37,826 bases of DNA from Flavobacteriales bacterium (GCA_011526365.1 WTIO01000057.1:1-37826); one strand, 5' to 3'. Positions 8,603 through 18,681 are shown, numbered from the stretch's first letter. The notes: generated by a model from the letters alone, not told the origin. Numbers and translations are program-made.

Positions 8603-9067
8603 ATGAAAAACTTACTTTACCTCAGCCTGCTTTTACTGCCACTAGGTCTTTTGGCACAAACGCCAAACAAAAAAGCCCCAAAACCCTTAACCCCCGAACA
8701 ACAAGCCACCCTTCAGGCAAAAAAGATGCGATTGCATTTGGACTTAAATGCCACTCAGGAAGAAAAAATTAAAGCTTCGCTTACCGAACATTTTACTGCC
8801 GTTAAACAGCAGCGAAAAGTACTTCGTGAAAAACAAGCCTCCCGATACGACCGCCAATTGGCCCAATTGGACGCTCAACTGGAAATGCAAGAAAAAATGA
8901 AAGCGGTATTAAACCAAAAACAATACGACCGCTGGAAACAAATGCACAGCAAACGCCAAGCCCTAACCATGCAAAAAAAACCCAAAATGCACAAAGCTCC
9001 CAAAGCCCCAAAGCGTCCTGAAGCCCTAAAAAAACCAAAACGTTCACGCCAAAAACGTGATTATTAA
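8603..9067 (+). CDS. Spy/CpxP-like periplasmic protein
   Basis: A 154-residue protein with a signal peptide (MKNLLYLSLLLLPLGLLAQ) and a helical body containing LDLNATQEEKIKASL and LNQKQYDRWKQM, which resemble the LTxxQ-type repeats of Spy/CpxP periplasmic chaperones. The C-terminal third is very rich in Lys, Pro, Met and Arg (about residues 110-154) and is likely disordered. A role in protecting or sensing misfolded envelope proteins is inferred by similarity of architecture, not by a catalytic motif. The upstream gap contains TTAAAGCATTAAACCTTTA, a possible regulated promoter. A clear intrinsic terminator follows at 9087-9111. Confidence 0.65.
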   Translation: MKNLLYLSLLLLPLGLLAQTPNKKAPKPLTPEQQATLQAKKMRLHLDLNATQEEKIKASLTEHFTAVKQQRKVLREKQASRYDRQLAQLDAQLEMQEKMKAVLNQKQYDRWKQMHSKRQALTMQKKPKMHKAPKAPKRPEALKKPKRSRQKRDY

Positions 9068-9086
9068 TCCTACCGTTTTTATTGTT

Positions 9087-9111
9087 AAGCCCGAGTAATC
9101 GGGCTTTTTTT
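9087..9111 (+). terminator. Intrinsic terminator after the Spy-like gene
   Basis: Perfect 8-bp stem AAGCCCGA/TCGGGCTT with a GTAA loop, followed by a run of seven T. It lies 20 bp after the stop codon. Confidence 0.9.
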
Positions 9112-9129
9112 ATGCATAAAATTCAACCA

Positions 9130-9158
9130 TTGAAAACCTAAAATAATCCCTAACTTTA
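9130..9158 (+). promoter_or_regulatory. Promoter of the PhoD-like phosphatase gene
   Basis: TTG at 9130-9132, an 18-bp spacer and TAACTTTA at 9151-9158 (seven of eight bases of TAnnTTTG, counting the two n positions as matches). The start codon lies 22 bp downstream. The promoter follows a terminator, so the gene is probably transcribed alone. Confidence 0.5.
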
Positions 9159-9180
9159 AGAAAAATAGGATAGTACTAAA

Positions 9181-10821
9181 ATGCGTTTAAAATTTTTTCC
9201 CACTAAAAAAGGACTCCGTCTTTTATTGATTTCCCTCTTGCTGTTAGGGGGGTACAATTGCAGCAATGAAAAAAAAACTACCCAACCCCTAGTTTCACCA
9301 TTTACAGGGCTTGATACCCTGGCCACTAACGATTGGTGGAACAGAGGTCCCAACAAAATCATCAATCTAAAGGTAGCCCGTGAGGACGTTATTGCTTTTG
9401 GTATTTACACTGTGCACAACAATACCTTAAAACTCACCGCACAGCTTTTCCCATTATATCCCACCGAAACCCGAGAAGTCTGTTTGGAAATTAAAAAAGA
9501 CGGCCGTTGGCAGGAAATTCAAAAACAAAATATAAATGACATTGGATGGGCCACCACCTTTACGGTAGAAAACTGGAACACAGAAGAAGACATATCGTAT
9601 AGGTTATTACACGCTGATAGTGCCCGTTTTGAGGGACTGATTCGCAAAGACCCCAAGGCTAAAAATGAAATTGTCCTTGCGGCACTCTCGTGTAACAGCA
9701 ATCAAGATCGAGGCCCTCGGGACAACTATGTTCGCAACATCAACCACCAAAATCCCGATTTGGTGTTTTTTGCAGGAGATCAATCTTATGACCACACCGA
9801 ACACACAGCGGCATGGTTAAAATTTGGTTTGCAATTCCGAGAGGTGTTTCGGAATCGTCCCTGCATTACCATCCCCGATGATCACGATATTGGACAGGGC
9901 AACCTTTGGGGGGAATATGGGAAAAAAGCCAGTTCTAGCGCAGGAAATGACGGCGGGTATTTTTATCATCCCGAATACATACAAATGGTGGAACGCGCAC
10001 AAACCGGGCACTTACCCGATCCTTATGATCCTACCCCGATTCATCAAAACATTGGGGTTTACTACACCAATCTCATTCTTGGAGGAGTAGATTTTGCTAT
10101 CCTAGAAGACCGTAAGTTTAAATCGGGGCCTAAAGGAAAAATCCCTCAAATGGGTCCACGCCCCGATCACATCAGAGACCCCAACTACGATCCTAAGCGC
10201 ATCGATTTAGAGGGGCTTAAATTACTAGGTGATCGCCAGCTTGAATTTTTAGAGGCCTGGGGGCAAAATGATACGACACCGATAAAAGCCGTACTCTCCC
10301 AAACAGGATTTTGTGGTGGCGCGCACATTCATGGGAGTTTAGACAATCGTTTACATGCCGATCTGGACTCTAACGGTTGGCCTCAAACCGGAAGAAATAA
10401 AGCCCTAAGGGCAATTAAAAAAGCAAAGGCCCTACATATTGCTGGTGACCAACATCTGGCTACGGTAATTCATCATGGTATTAGCACCTATGACGATGGC
10501 CCTTGGGCATTTGTGGTGCCCGCCATTGTTAATGATTATTACAGCAGATGGTGGTGGCCCGAAAATGAAAAAGCAGGGCCCCATGCTAATGGGGTACTCC
10601 CCTGGAACGGTCAATTTTTGGATGGCTTTCACAACAAGATTACCATGCATGCCTATGTGAATCCCGACAGTCCTTCCAGTGGAGCGGGCTATGGCTTGAT
10701 TCGGTTTCTAAAAAAAGAAAACAAAACGGTTCTGGAATGCTGGCCACGCGACAGCGATGTCCGCAATCCCAACGCCCAACAATTTGAAGGCTTCCCGTTT
10801 ACAATTCAACGGGAAAACTAA
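9181..10821 (+). CDS. PhoD-like metallophosphatase, exported
   Basis: A 546-residue exported protein with an N-terminal hydrophobic segment (residues 12-24) and a possible lipidated Cys27, although GYNC is not a standard lipobox. From residue 165 it shows a calcineurin-like/PhoD layout: an AALSCNSNQ strand, FFAGDQSYDH (D200), the IPDDHDIGQG block (about 231-240) and, later, HIAGDQHLATVIHHG. These carry the metal-binding Asp/His residues expected for PhoD family phosphodiesterases/alkaline phosphatases. Likely role: release of phosphate from organic phosphates outside the inner membrane. The TTCGG-type pattern of twin-arginine export is absent: there is no RRxFL motif, so Sec export is more likely than the Tat route used by classical PhoD. 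It is convergent with hemL, 12 bp apart. Confidence 0.8.
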   Translation: MRLKFFPTKKGLRLLLISLLLLGGYNCSNEKKTTQPLVSPFTGLDTLATNDWWNRGPNKIINLKVAREDVIAFGIYTVHNNTLKLTAQLFPLYPTETREVCLEIKKDGRWQEIQKQNINDIGWATTFTVENWNTEEDISYRLLHADSARFEGLIRKDPKAKNEIVLAALSCNSNQDRGPRDNYVRNINHQNPDLVFFAGDQSYDHTEHTAAWLKFGLQFREVFRNRPCITIPDDHDIGQGNLWGEYGKKASSSAGNDGGYFYHPEYIQMVERAQTGHLPDPYDPTPIHQNIGVYYTNLILGGVDFAILEDRKFKSGPKGKIPQMGPRPDHIRDPNYDPKRIDLEGLKLLGDRQLEFLEAWGQNDTTPIKAVLSQTGFCGGAHIHGSLDNRLHADLDSNGWPQTGRNKALRAIKKAKALHIAGDQHLATVIHHGISTYDDGPWAFVVPAIVNDYYSRWWWPENEKAGPHANGVLPWNGQFLDGFHNKITMHAYVNPDSPSSGAGYGLIRFLKKENKTVLECWPRDSDVRNPNAQQFEGFPFTIQREN

Positions 10822-10833
10822 TCCCAACTGCCA

Positions 10834-12120
10834 TTACCACGAGGCAATAACCTCCTCTAAGGCCGTTACTGTCGTCTGAATATCTGCTTCAGACAAGGCA
10901 TCATTTAGGAAGTAACTTTCAAAAGCACTCGGGGGTAAATACACCCCTTTTTCTAGCATGCCATGGAAGTAGCGTTTAAAAAAGTCATTATTTCCAAGGG
11001 CAGCGGTCGCAAAATCTACCACCGGTGTTTCTGTAAAGTGCAAGGAAATCATAGACCCTAAACGATTGATCTGATAGGGTGTCCCTTTACGATCGAGCAC
11101 TGCGACCATGCCTTGGTGAAGTGCAGCGGTTTTGGCCTCTAAGCGATCAAAGACATCGGCATGGTGATGCAGGTGTTTTAGCATTGCATAGCCTGCGGCC
11201 ATAGCCAAGGGATTTCCACTAAGGGTTCCGGCCTGATATACGGGCCCTAAGGGCGCCAAATGCTGCATTATTTTGTGGGTGCTTGCAAAAGCCCCTACGG
11301 GTAGTCCGCCCCCTAAAACTTTTCCAAAGGTGACAATATCTGCTTGTATGCCCAAGCGCTGTTGTGCTCCTCCGGGGGCCAAACGGAAGCCTGTCATAAC
11401 TTCGTCAAAAATCAGGAGGGCTCCGTGCGTGTCACAGAGCTGGCGCAAGCCTTCTAAAAATCCTTCTTGCGGTACAATACATCCCATATTTCCAGCTACA
11501 GGCTCCACAATGATGGCTGCAATTTGTTCGGGATGCTGCTCAAAATGCAAGGCAACACTTTCTAGATTGTTGTACGCTGCCAAAAGGGTGTCTTTGGCGG
11601 TGCCCTGGGTAACTCCCGGACTACTGGGGGCACCGAAGGTAACAGCCCCACTTCCCGCTTGAATTAAGAAGGCATCCGAATGTCCGTGATAACACCCAGC
11701 AAATTTTATAATCTTTTCCCGCTGGGTGGCGCCTCGTGCCAAACGCACAGCACTCATACAGGCCTCTGTTCCAGAATTTACAAAACGAATTTGGTCGATG
11801 TATGGCACCATTTCTACCGCCAGCGTCGCAATATCCGTTTCTAAAGCCGTGGGCATTCCAAAAGAGGTGCCCTTTTTTGCTTTTTCGGTTACTGCTTCTA
11901 AAACTGGTGCAAAGGCGTGGCCTAAAATCAAGGGACCCCAGCTGGAGATATAATCAATCAATCGGTTGCCGTCTACGTCATAGAGGTAAGCCCCCTTAGC
12001 TTTTTCTACAAAAATCGGGGTGCCTCCAACGGCTTTAAACGCACGAACAGGGGAATTTACTCCGCCTGGGATTACTTTTTGGGCCGCTTGAAACAGGGCG
12101 CTACTGCGTTGATAGAGCAT
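10834..12120 (-). CDS. hemL: Glutamate-1-semialdehyde 2,1-aminomutase
   Basis: HemL converts glutamate-1-semialdehyde to 5-aminolevulinate in the C5 route to heme. The 428-residue protein has the family signatures [11 protein letters not shown] (18-28), [15 protein letters not shown] (115-129), [12 protein letters not shown] (D239 contacts the PLP ring) and [14 protein letters not shown] with PLP lysine K267. Length matches the family. It follows the glucosaminidase gene with a 4-nt gap on the same strand, so the deaminase-like, glucosaminidase and hemL genes probably share a transcript. Confidence 0.97.
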   Translation of the reverse strand: MLYQRSSALFQAAQKVIPGGVNSPVRAFKAVGGTPIFVEKAKGAYLYDVDGNRLIDYISSWGPLILGHAFAPVLEAVTEKAKKGTSFGMPTALETDIATLAVEMVPYIDQIRFVNSGTEACMSAVRLARGATQREKIIKFAGCYHGHSDAFLIQAGSGAVTFGAPSSPGVTQGTAKDTLLAAYNNLESVALHFEQHPEQIAAIIVEPVAGNMGCIVPQEGFLEGLRQLCDTHGALLIFDEVMTGFRLAPGGAQQRLGIQADIVTFGKVLGGGLPVGAFASTHKIMQHLAPLGPVYQAGTLSGNPLAMAAGYAMLKHLHHHADVFDRLEAKTAALHQGMVAVLDRKGTPYQINRLGSMISLHFTETPVVDFATAALGNNDFFKRYFHGMLEKGVYLPPSAFESYFLNDALSEADIQTTVTALEEVIASW

Positions 12121-12124
12121 AGTA

Positions 12125-12931
12125 TTAGTTTTTGGGTATAATAATTTCCTGGCCTAAATATATGGTGGAGGCCTCCAGTTGGTTTACCTCGCGTAAAATG
12201 GCTACGCTAACATTGTACCGTTTTGAAATACTGTAAAGGGTATCGCCTTTTTGAACACGATGGCGTTGGGCAACATTGTGTGTAGCGACCTTTTTGATCG
12301 CGCGTTTTTCTTTTCGGCCTTGCTTGAGGTTGTCATAACGGTCTAAGCCAAAGCGTTCAATGAGGCTAATGAGTTTGTCTGGATATTTGGGATCCGTGGC
12401 ATAGCCGGCTTTTTTTAACCCTTTTGCCCATGCTTTATAGTTGGTGGGTTTTAATTTAAAAAGTGCATCATAACGAGAGCGTTCGGTTAAAAACAGGGAA
12501 TGGTCACGAAAGGAAGCCGCAGCATCATCATACACACGAAAACACTCCCCCTTGAGGTCATCATCATGGTAGATGCGTTGACCGTTCCATTCTTTATGGC
12601 ACTTGATGCCAAAATGGTTGTTGCCTTCCACCGCCAAACGTCCTGCTCCAAAACCAGACTCCAGTAGTCCTTGGGCCAGTGTAATACTTGCAGGTATTTT
12701 GTACGTTTTCATTTCCTGTTGTGCTACAGTAGCAAAACGTTCAATATATTGCTTTGCCTGTTCGTTTTTTGTTAAAGGCACCCGTGGAGCTTTTGGGGCA
12801 GTTTTGGGACTAGGTTGAACTTGCTCCTTCTGCGTTCCATTTTGAGCTACTGCTTTTTTATAACGAATTTTTTTGGCGCCACAAGAAGACAAAAGCACTC
12901 CCAAAAGTACCGCTAAGCTACGGCGAATCAG
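12125..12931 (-). CDS. Glucosaminidase-LysM lipoprotein (GH73-like)
   Basis: The best start is a CTG at 12931, overlapping the upstream TGA as CTGA. It yields 268 residues with a textbook lipoprotein signal ([18 protein letters not shown], Cys17). ATG codons further upstream (13033, 13027) would add a basic, non-hydrophobic N-terminus and about 105 bp of overlap with the previous gene. Residues about 60-205 form a mannosyl-glycoprotein endo-beta-N-acetylglucosaminidase domain with [12 protein letters not shown] (likely catalytic E91), [10 protein letters not shown] and [12 protein letters not shown] LysM peptidoglycan-binding motif ([17 protein letters not shown]) closes the protein. It most likely cleaves glycan strands of peptidoglycan at the outer membrane. 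Confidence 0.88.
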   Translation of the reverse strand: MIRRSLAVLLGVLLSSCGAKKIRYKKAVAQNGTQKEQVQPSPKTAPKAPRVPLTKNEQAKQYIERFATVAQQEMKTYKIPASITLAQGLLESGFGAGRLAVEGNNHFGIKCHKEWNGQRIYHDDDLKGECFRVYDDAAASFRDHSLFLTERSRYDALFKLKPTNYKAWAKGLKKAGYATDPKYPDKLISLIERFGLDRYDNLKQGRKEKRAIKKVATHNVAQRHRVQKGDTLYSISKRYNVSVAILREVNQLEASTIYLGQEIIIPKN

Positions 12932-13821
12932 AGGAGCAAGGGCTGCCCTTTTTTTGCTAAACGCTGATTGATTCCGGCTATTCCCTGTAAGCCTCCTGTG
13001 TGAATGATAAGTACATTTTTGCCCCATCGCCATTGGCCTGTTTTTATTAGGTCAAAAATACCAAAAAGCATTTTCCCAGTGTAAAGGGGTTCCAAAGGAA
13101 TTTTAAATTTCTTTTTAAAATTGTTGATAAATGCAATTAGCGCTTCGGGGGTTTTGGCATAGCCCCCAAAAGTATAGTCGTGTATGAGTTGCCAATTAGA
13201 GGTGGTGGTGTAAGGAGTTATACGTTCTGCCATGCCTGTGTAGCGTAATGACATAAATCCTAACAATTGCTGGTGTTCAGTACTACCTGTAGCAAGCCCT
13301 GCAAGGGTTCCACCTGTACCCACAGCCACACAAATGGTGTCGTATTTGTGATCCGCTGCAGTAAGTACTTCGGCACAGCCTTTTACAGCTAAGGCATTTG
13401 TGCCTCCTTCAGGGAGCAACATAAAGTTGGGGTACTGCTGTTGCAATGTCTTTTGTAGTTCGGTACTGTTTTTGTTTCGGTAGGTAGATCTACTGAGGAA
13501 GTGCAGTTGCATGCCCTTTTGTTTACAAAATTCAAGGGTAGGATTCTTTTTTTGTGGATCAGCCCACTCTTCCCCTCGAACTACCCCCACACTTTGCAAA
13601 CCACTGCGTGCACAAGCAGCAGCAGTAGCTGCAAGATGATTGGAAAAAGCCCCGCCAAACGTTAGCAGGCCTAAAGCCTTTTCGTCCATCGCCTGTTGAA
13701 GATTGTATTTTAACTTCCAATACTTGTTGCCAGAACCTTCCGTATTAATACAATCTCCGCGTTTAATAGTCAGTTGTATTCCATCTATTGAAGGAAGCGA
13801 ATTGTAGGGAAGCGAACGCAT
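12928..13821 (-). CDS. PLP-dependent enzyme, ACC deaminase/D-cysteine desulfhydrase family
   Basis: A 297-residue soluble protein of the fold type II PLP superfamily. GSGNKYWKLKYNL (residues 29-42) holds the likely PLP lysine, GGAFSNHLAATAAA matches the substrate/phosphate loop of ACC deaminase and D-cysteine desulfhydrase, and AVGTGGTLAGLATG is the glycine-rich PLP phosphate cup. It could deaminate 1-aminocyclopropane-1-carboxylate or desulfhydrate D-cysteine; the sequence does not decide, and the desulfhydrase-like annotation is safer in flavobacteria. It begins the minus-strand run leading to the glucosaminidase and hemL genes. Confidence 0.8.
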   Translation of the reverse strand: MRSLPYNSLPSIDGIQLTIKRGDCINTEGSGNKYWKLKYNLQQAMDEKALGLLTFGGAFSNHLAATAAACARSGLQSVGVVRGEEWADPQKKNPTLEFCKQKGMQLHFLSRSTYRNKNSTELQKTLQQQYPNFMLLPEGGTNALAVKGCAEVLTAADHKYDTICVAVGTGGTLAGLATGSTEHQQLLGFMSLRYTGMAERITPYTTTSNWQLIHDYTFGGYAKTPEALIAFINNFKKKFKIPLEPLYTGKMLFGIFDLIKTGQWRWGKNVLIIHTGGLQGIAGINQRLAKKGQPLLL

Positions 13822-13859
13822 AGGGTAGGTGGATAAGTAACTATTTTTTTTACTGCTGA

Positions 13860-14057
<198 letters not shown>

Positions 14058-14087
14058 AGCGGCATAATTTTTGATTAACTATAAACC

Positions 14088-14621
14088 ATGTTGAAAAAAT
14101 TACTTCTTGTTGTTGTTCTCTTCACCGTTTCGAGCTGTGTAAGTATTCGTGTGTTTTCGGATTACGATACTGTCACTGATTTTAGCACCTATAAAAGTTT
14201 TGGCTTTTATAAGGAAGGGGTGGACGCTGTGGCCATCTCCGATTTTGATAAACGAAGAATACTTAAAGCCATTGATACAGTTTTGGTGAACAAGGGGATG
14301 GAAAAATCTTCAACTCCCGATTTATTGATCAACTTTAAGGTACGTGCAGAAGAAAAAGTTACCGTTGACACCCCTGGCTGGGGTTGGGGCTGGGGCAGTC
14401 CATTTTTTGCGCCATTTTGGGGGATGAACAACAACAGCTTACTCACTACCCGTAAAGAAGGTCAGTTGCAAATTGATTTTATTGCTCGCGATAGTGATCA
14501 ATTGATTTGGCAAGGGATTGGATTTGGGAGTATTAGCGAACGTACCAAAGACCGCGACGCCCGTATTGCGTTATTTGTTTCGGAAATACTACAGGCCTAT
14601 CCGCCAGTAGAAAAAAAATAA
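14088..14621 (+). CDS. DUF4136 family lipoprotein
   Basis: A 177-residue protein with a lipoprotein signal (MLKKLLLVVVLFTVSSC, Cys17). The body matches the DUF4136 pattern: YDTVTDFSTYKSFGFY near the start, KAIDTVLVNKGM, LLINFKVRAEEK, a Gly/Trp-rich loop (GWGWGWGSPFF) and, near the end, QLQIDFIARDSDQLIWQG. Members are envelope lipoproteins of unknown function. It is convergent with alaS, 12 bp apart. I see no better match to a characterised family. Confidence 0.85.
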   Translation: MLKKLLLVVVLFTVSSCVSIRVFSDYDTVTDFSTYKSFGFYKEGVDAVAISDFDKRRILKAIDTVLVNKGMEKSSTPDLLINFKVRAEEKVTVDTPGWGWGWGSPFFAPFWGMNNNSLLTTRKEGQLQIDFIARDSDQLIWQGIGFGSISERTKDRDARIALFVSEILQAYPPVEKK

Positions 14622-14633
14622 ACTGTAGCTATA

Positions 14634-17249
14634 CTACTTGCCAAAAAAAGCTTCAGCTGCCTGAAGTGCATTGGAAATCCCTGCGGGGTTTTTTCCTCCT
14701 GCCGTAGCAAAAAAGGGCTGACCCCCGCCGCCTCCTTGAATGTGTTTTCCTAAGTCACGGACTACCGCACCTGCATTCCATCCTTTTTCTTCTACTAAAG
14801 GTTTGGGAATATAACAGCTTAACAGAGGCTTTTCGTTGACTACTGCTGCAAGCACAATAACCACTTCTTCGCGCTTTTTACCAATGGCAAAGGAAAGGTC
14901 TTTTAGCATTTGGGCATCGCCTTCAATTTTTGCACATAAAATTGCTTGTCCATTGGTTTCTTGAATTTGCCCCTCCAATTCTTGCTGTACCAATTGGGCT
15001 TTCATTTTATTTAAGCTGGCAATTTCTTTTCGCATGGTTTGGTTTTCCTCCTGCAGCTGTGCTACAGCTTTCACCAAATCTTGCGGGCGTTTCATCAACT
15101 CCTCAATGGTTTTTAATGTGTCTGTTTGTGCTTCAAAAAAGCGTTTTGCAGCATCCCCAGTGATGGCTTCAATACGTCGAATGCCGGCAGCTACTGCGCT
15201 TTCTGACACAATTTTAAAATGCCATATTTCTTGGGTATTCTCAACATGAGTTCCCCCACACAGTTCAATGGATTGCCCAAATCGAATGGTACGTACGGTG
15301 TCCCCATATTTTTCTCCAAATAAAGCCATGGCTCCTTCTTCTACCGCCTTGGTCATGGGAATATTACGTTGCTCTTCTAGGGGTAAATGCTCCTGAATTC
15401 GCGCATTTACAAATTGTTCTACCTGCTCTAATTCTTCTGTTGTCACCTTTGCAAAGTGGGAAAAATCAAAGCGGAATACTCCAGAATGAACCATGGAACC
15501 GCGTTGTTCTACATGGGATCCCAAAATTGTACGTAGGCCTTGGTGAAGCAGGTGCGTTGCGGTATGATTGCAGGCAGTGCGTTGGCGCTGAAGCGGATCT
15601 ACAACGGCCTTAAAACGCGTATTGAGCTTTTCGGGTAGGGTTTTGGTGTAGTGTAAAATTTCGTTGTTTTCCCTTTTGGTATCGGTAATATAATAGAGGG
15701 TTCCGTTGGACGATTCTAAATAGCCTTTGTCCCCTACTTGCCCCCCACCTTCCGCATAAAATGGGGTAAGGTTAAATACCAGTTGGTAAAAATCGCCTTC
15801 TTTGGCAGAAGTAATTTTGCGGTATTTGGTAATACGTACTTCGGTGTTTAAAATATCGTACCCTACAAACTCTTGCTCGTCGTCTTCTAAAAGAATTTGC
15901 CAATCGTCAATGGCCGCAGCAGCAGCATTTCGCGATCGTGCTTTTTGCTTTTCCATAGCCCGATCGAAACTTTCGGTTTCAATTTCATAGCCACGTTCCC
16001 GAGCAATTAGTGCTGTAAGATCTAAAGGGAAACCAAATGTATCGTACAACTCAAAAGCTTTGTCGCCACTAACAGTTTTTCCTTTGGTGTTTGCTAAAAC
16101 GGATGCTAATAAAACCAAGCCTTGATCTAAGGTTTTGAGAAAAGAGCCTTCCTCTTCGCGAAGCACATTGGTAATTAGGTTTTGTTGTTGGAGGAGTTCT
16201 GGAAATACTTCTCCCATTTGTTGTACCACGGTAGCCACCAATTGATACATAAACGGCTCTTTTTGATTTAAAAAGGTAAAGCCGTAGCGAATGGCGCGTC
16301 GAAGAATTCTTCGAATGACATATCCTCCACCAGTATTACTAGGGAGTTGACCGTCGGCAATGGCAAAGCACACGGTACGCAGGTGATCTGCCACCACGCG
16401 AATGGCACGGTCGGTAGTTTCTTCTTTCCCATAAGTGAAGTTGGTTTTGGTTTCAATTTCACGAATTATGGGTGTAAATACATCAGAATCGTAGTTGGAG
16501 GTTACTCCTTGAAGGATCATACACAAACGCTCAAAGCCCATCCCAGTATCAACATGTTGGGCTGGAAGCTTTTCTAAGCTGCCATCAGCTTTTCGATTGA
16601 ACTGCATAAATACCAAGTTCCACACTTCAATTACCTGTGGATGGTCCTGATTGACCAAGCTTGCGCCATCAACCTTCTTTTTTTCTTCCTCAGAACGGAT
16701 GTCCACGTGAATTTCTGAACAAGGGCCACAGGGACCTTGCTCTCCCATCTCCCAAAAGTTATCGCTTTTGTTGCCTAACAAAATTCGGTCCTCGGCTATC
16801 CATTTTTTCCAAAAGTCATAGGCTTCTGTATCCCGCTCGAGGCCTTCCTCTGGCGCTCCTTCAAAAATGGTGACATATAAGTTTTCTTTAGGGATTTTGT
16901 AGACTTCTGTGAGTAGTTCCCAGGCCCAAGCAATGGCCTCCTCCTTAAAGTAATCGCCAAAACTCCAATTCCCTAACATTTCAAAAAAGGTGTGGTGATA
17001 GGTGTCTATTCCTACTTCTTCAAGATCGTTGTGCTTTCCAGAAACCCGAAGGCATTTTTGGGTGTCGGCCACACGATTACTTTTGGGTTGGGCAATGCCT
17101 AAAAAGAATTCTTTAAACTGATTCATCCCTGCATTGGTAAACAACAATGTAGGGTCGTTTTTAATTACCAGTGGTGCTGAGGGCACAATAGTGTGCTTTT
17201 TAGATTCGAAGAAATCAAGAAATTGCTGACGGACTTCGGCTGCCTTCAT
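14634..17249 (-). CDS. alaS: Alanyl-tRNA synthetase
   Basis: This enzyme charges tRNA-Ala. The 871-residue protein has the class II core at the N-terminus ([17 protein letters not shown]), the tRNA-recognition middle region, the editing domain with zinc-site motifs HTATHLLHQ and [11 protein letters not shown], and the C-Ala domain ending in a [14 protein letters not shown] block. Length is normal. TACCTTTG lies about 23 bp upstream. The gene is divergent from the M23 peptidase gene. Confidence 0.97.
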   Translation of the reverse strand: MKAAEVRQQFLDFFESKKHTIVPSAPLVIKNDPTLLFTNAGMNQFKEFFLGIAQPKSNRVADTQKCLRVSGKHNDLEEVGIDTYHHTFFEMLGNWSFGDYFKEEAIAWAWELLTEVYKIPKENLYVTIFEGAPEEGLERDTEAYDFWKKWIAEDRILLGNKSDNFWEMGEQGPCGPCSEIHVDIRSEEEKKKVDGASLVNQDHPQVIEVWNLVFMQFNRKADGSLEKLPAQHVDTGMGFERLCMILQGVTSNYDSDVFTPIIREIETKTNFTYGKEETTDRAIRVVADHLRTVCFAIADGQLPSNTGGGYVIRRILRRAIRYGFTFLNQKEPFMYQLVATVVQQMGEVFPELLQQQNLITNVLREEEGSFLKTLDQGLVLLASVLANTKGKTVSGDKAFELYDTFGFPLDLTALIARERGYEIETESFDRAMEKQKARSRNAAAAAIDDWQILLEDDEQEFVGYDILNTEVRITKYRKITSAKEGDFYQLVFNLTPFYAEGGGQVGDKGYLESSNGTLYYITDTKRENNEILHYTKTLPEKLNTRFKAVVDPLQRQRTACNHTATHLLHQGLRTILGSHVEQRGSMVHSGVFRFDFSHFAKVTTEELEQVEQFVNARIQEHLPLEEQRNIPMTKAVEEGAMALFGEKYGDTVRTIRFGQSIELCGGTHVENTQEIWHFKIVSESAVAAGIRRIEAITGDAAKRFFEAQTDTLKTIEELMKRPQDLVKAVAQLQEENQTMRKEIASLNKMKAQLVQQELEGQIQETNGQAILCAKIEGDAQMLKDLSFAIGKKREEVVIVLAAVVNEKPLLSCYIPKPLVEEKGWNAGAVVRDLGKHIQGGGGGQPFFATAGGKNPAGISNALQAAEAFFGK

Positions 17250-17271
17250 GAACTAAACTGTTTTTGCCTTG

Positions 17272-17279
17272 CAAAGGTA
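17272..17279 (-). promoter_or_regulatory. -7 box for alaS
   Basis: TACCTTTG on the minus strand matches TAnnTTTG exactly, 22 bp before the alaS ATG. A TTG lies about 24 bp further upstream. Confidence 0.5.
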
Positions 17280-17340
17280 CACATTCCGCACAGTTTTTTT
17301 GAGCAACAACAGGGGATAAACTGTTGATGTGTTTTTTTTG

Positions 17341-17348
17341 TATCTTTG
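17341..17348 (+). promoter_or_regulatory. -7 box for the M23 peptidase gene
   Basis: TATCTTTG matches the consensus exactly and is 27 bp before the ATG at 17376. The leader contains AAGGAG about 3 nt before the ATG, a Shine-Dalgarno-like string that is rare in this window. Confidence 0.55.
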
Positions 17349-17375
17349 GGCAACCCTTTAGTAATATAAGGAGCT

Positions 17376-18353
17376 ATGCCAAAAGCAAAATATTATTACG
17401 ATGCGGAAACCTTGTCCTACAGACCGGTTGAAGTATCAAAAGTTCGAAAGTTTTCCAATTTTTTATTGTTTCTTATTTCGGCTGTTATTTTTGGTGTTGC
17501 TGGCTTACTGCTGTTATTAAACACCGACCTTTTAAACACCCCTACAGAACTTGCGCAACAACGTGAGTTGGACAACTTCAAATTACAATACGACTACCTG
17601 AACCGCCGTTTGGCACAATTGGAAGATGCCCTGTCCTATGTTGAGGAACGGGATAACAATATTTACAGGGTGTATTTTGAAGCTAGCCCAATTCCGGAGG
17701 AGCAACGAAAAGCAGGTTTTGGTGGGGTCAACCGCTACACCGATTTAGGAGGGTATAGCAATTCGGATTTAATTATTGAAACCACCAAAAAATTAGATGT
17801 TTTAACCAAACAAATTGTGGTACAATCGCGTTCCCTAGATGAAATTGAAAAGCTAGCGAAAAATAAATCTGACCTGTTAATTGCAATTCCTTCTATCCCA
17901 CCCGTAAAATGGGAAGACATGAAGCGTATGGCGTCGGGTTATGGATACCGCATTGATCCTTTTGATAAAAAACGCCGTATGCACTGGGGAATGGATTTTT
18001 CAGCGCCACGAGGCACTCCAGTATATGCCACTGGAGATGGTATTGTAAAACGTGCCGACAACCGCGCTACAGGTTTTGGAAACCACATTCGCATTGACCA
18101 CGGATTTGGATTTATAAGCCTCTACGCTCACTTGAACAAATACAATGTTCGCCGCGGTCAAAAAGTAAAACGCGGTGATATCATCGGTTTTGTAGGAAAC
18201 ACCGGACGGTCTGTTGGCCCCCACCTGCACTATGAAATTTATAAAGACGGAGTACGCATTAACCCGCTAAACTTCTATTACGGCAAACTCTCTCCTAAAG
18301 AGTTTGAGCAACTGCGCTATTCTGCCTCTCAAGAAAATCAATCCTTGGATTAA
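17376..18353 (+). CDS. M23 family metallopeptidase, membrane-anchored
   Basis: A 325-residue protein with a short cytoplasmic start, one transmembrane segment (about 27-49), a coiled-coil-like region (58-165) and a C-terminal LytM/M23 domain. Zinc ligands and catalytic residues are present: HWGMDF (H203, D207), YAHL (H252) and HLHYEI (H283, H285). It is therefore likely an active endopeptidase acting on peptidoglycan cross-links in the periplasm rather than an EnvC-type degenerate activator. The stop codon is followed immediately by the ATG of the MerR-type regulator, a layout suggesting one operon. Confidence 0.92.
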   Translation: MPKAKYYYDAETLSYRPVEVSKVRKFSNFLLFLISAVIFGVAGLLLLLNTDLLNTPTELAQQRELDNFKLQYDYLNRRLAQLEDALSYVEERDNNIYRVYFEASPIPEEQRKAGFGGVNRYTDLGGYSNSDLIIETTKKLDVLTKQIVVQSRSLDEIEKLAKNKSDLLIAIPSIPPVKWEDMKRMASGYGYRIDPFDKKRRMHWGMDFSAPRGTPVYATGDGIVKRADNRATGFGNHIRIDHGFGFISLYAHLNKYNVRRGQKVKRGDIIGFVGNTGRSVGPHLHYEIYKDGVRINPLNFYYGKLSPKEFEQLRYSASQENQSLD

Positions 18354-18680
18354 ATGCTGAGTAAGCTGCCTGAAAAACGGTACTATGCCATTGGGGAAGT
18401 AGCCAAAGCCTTTGGCGTAAAACCTTCGTTGCTACGGTTTTGGGAAAAAGAATTTAAACAAATTCAACCCAAGAAAAAACAAAGTGGCACTCGAAAATAT
18501 ACGCCACAGGATGTACAGCAAATCCAGCGTATTTATTATTTATTAAAAGAAAAAGGGCTTACCATTGAAGGCGCTAAAAAACATCTTCGCACCCCAGAAG
18601 AGGAGGATAAAAAAACAGCCCTACTCGACAAGTTACACAAAGTAAAAGAGGAATTGGAACGCCTTAAAAGCCAGTTGTAA
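18354..18680 (+). CDS. MerR family transcriptional regulator
   Basis: A 108-residue protein with an N-terminal MerR winged helix-turn-helix (YYAIGEVAKAFGVKPSLLRFWEKEF at about 10-34, read in segments), the second wing around SGTRKYTPQDV, and a C-terminal helix for dimerisation. There is no effector-binding domain or cysteine cluster, so it is a minimal MerR protein. It abuts the M23 peptidase gene; the pair occurs together in many flavobacteria as far as I recall, but the regulated genes are unknown. It is convergent with der, with one base between the stops. Confidence 0.9.
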   Translation: MLSKLPEKRYYAIGEVAKAFGVKPSLLRFWEKEFKQIQPKKKQSGTRKYTPQDVQQIQRIYYLLKEKGLTIEGAKKHLRTPEEEDKKTALLDKLHKVKEELERLKSQL

Positions 18681-18681
18681 T

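Noticed and set aside
11273-11662. A 129-codon open frame antisense to hemL
   Set aside because: It is a shadow of the hemL coding frame with Pro/Ala/Cys-rich composition and no independent motif.
18354-18680. A metal-responsive MerR regulator
   Set aside because: The protein has no cysteine cluster and no effector domain, so metal sensing is not supported.
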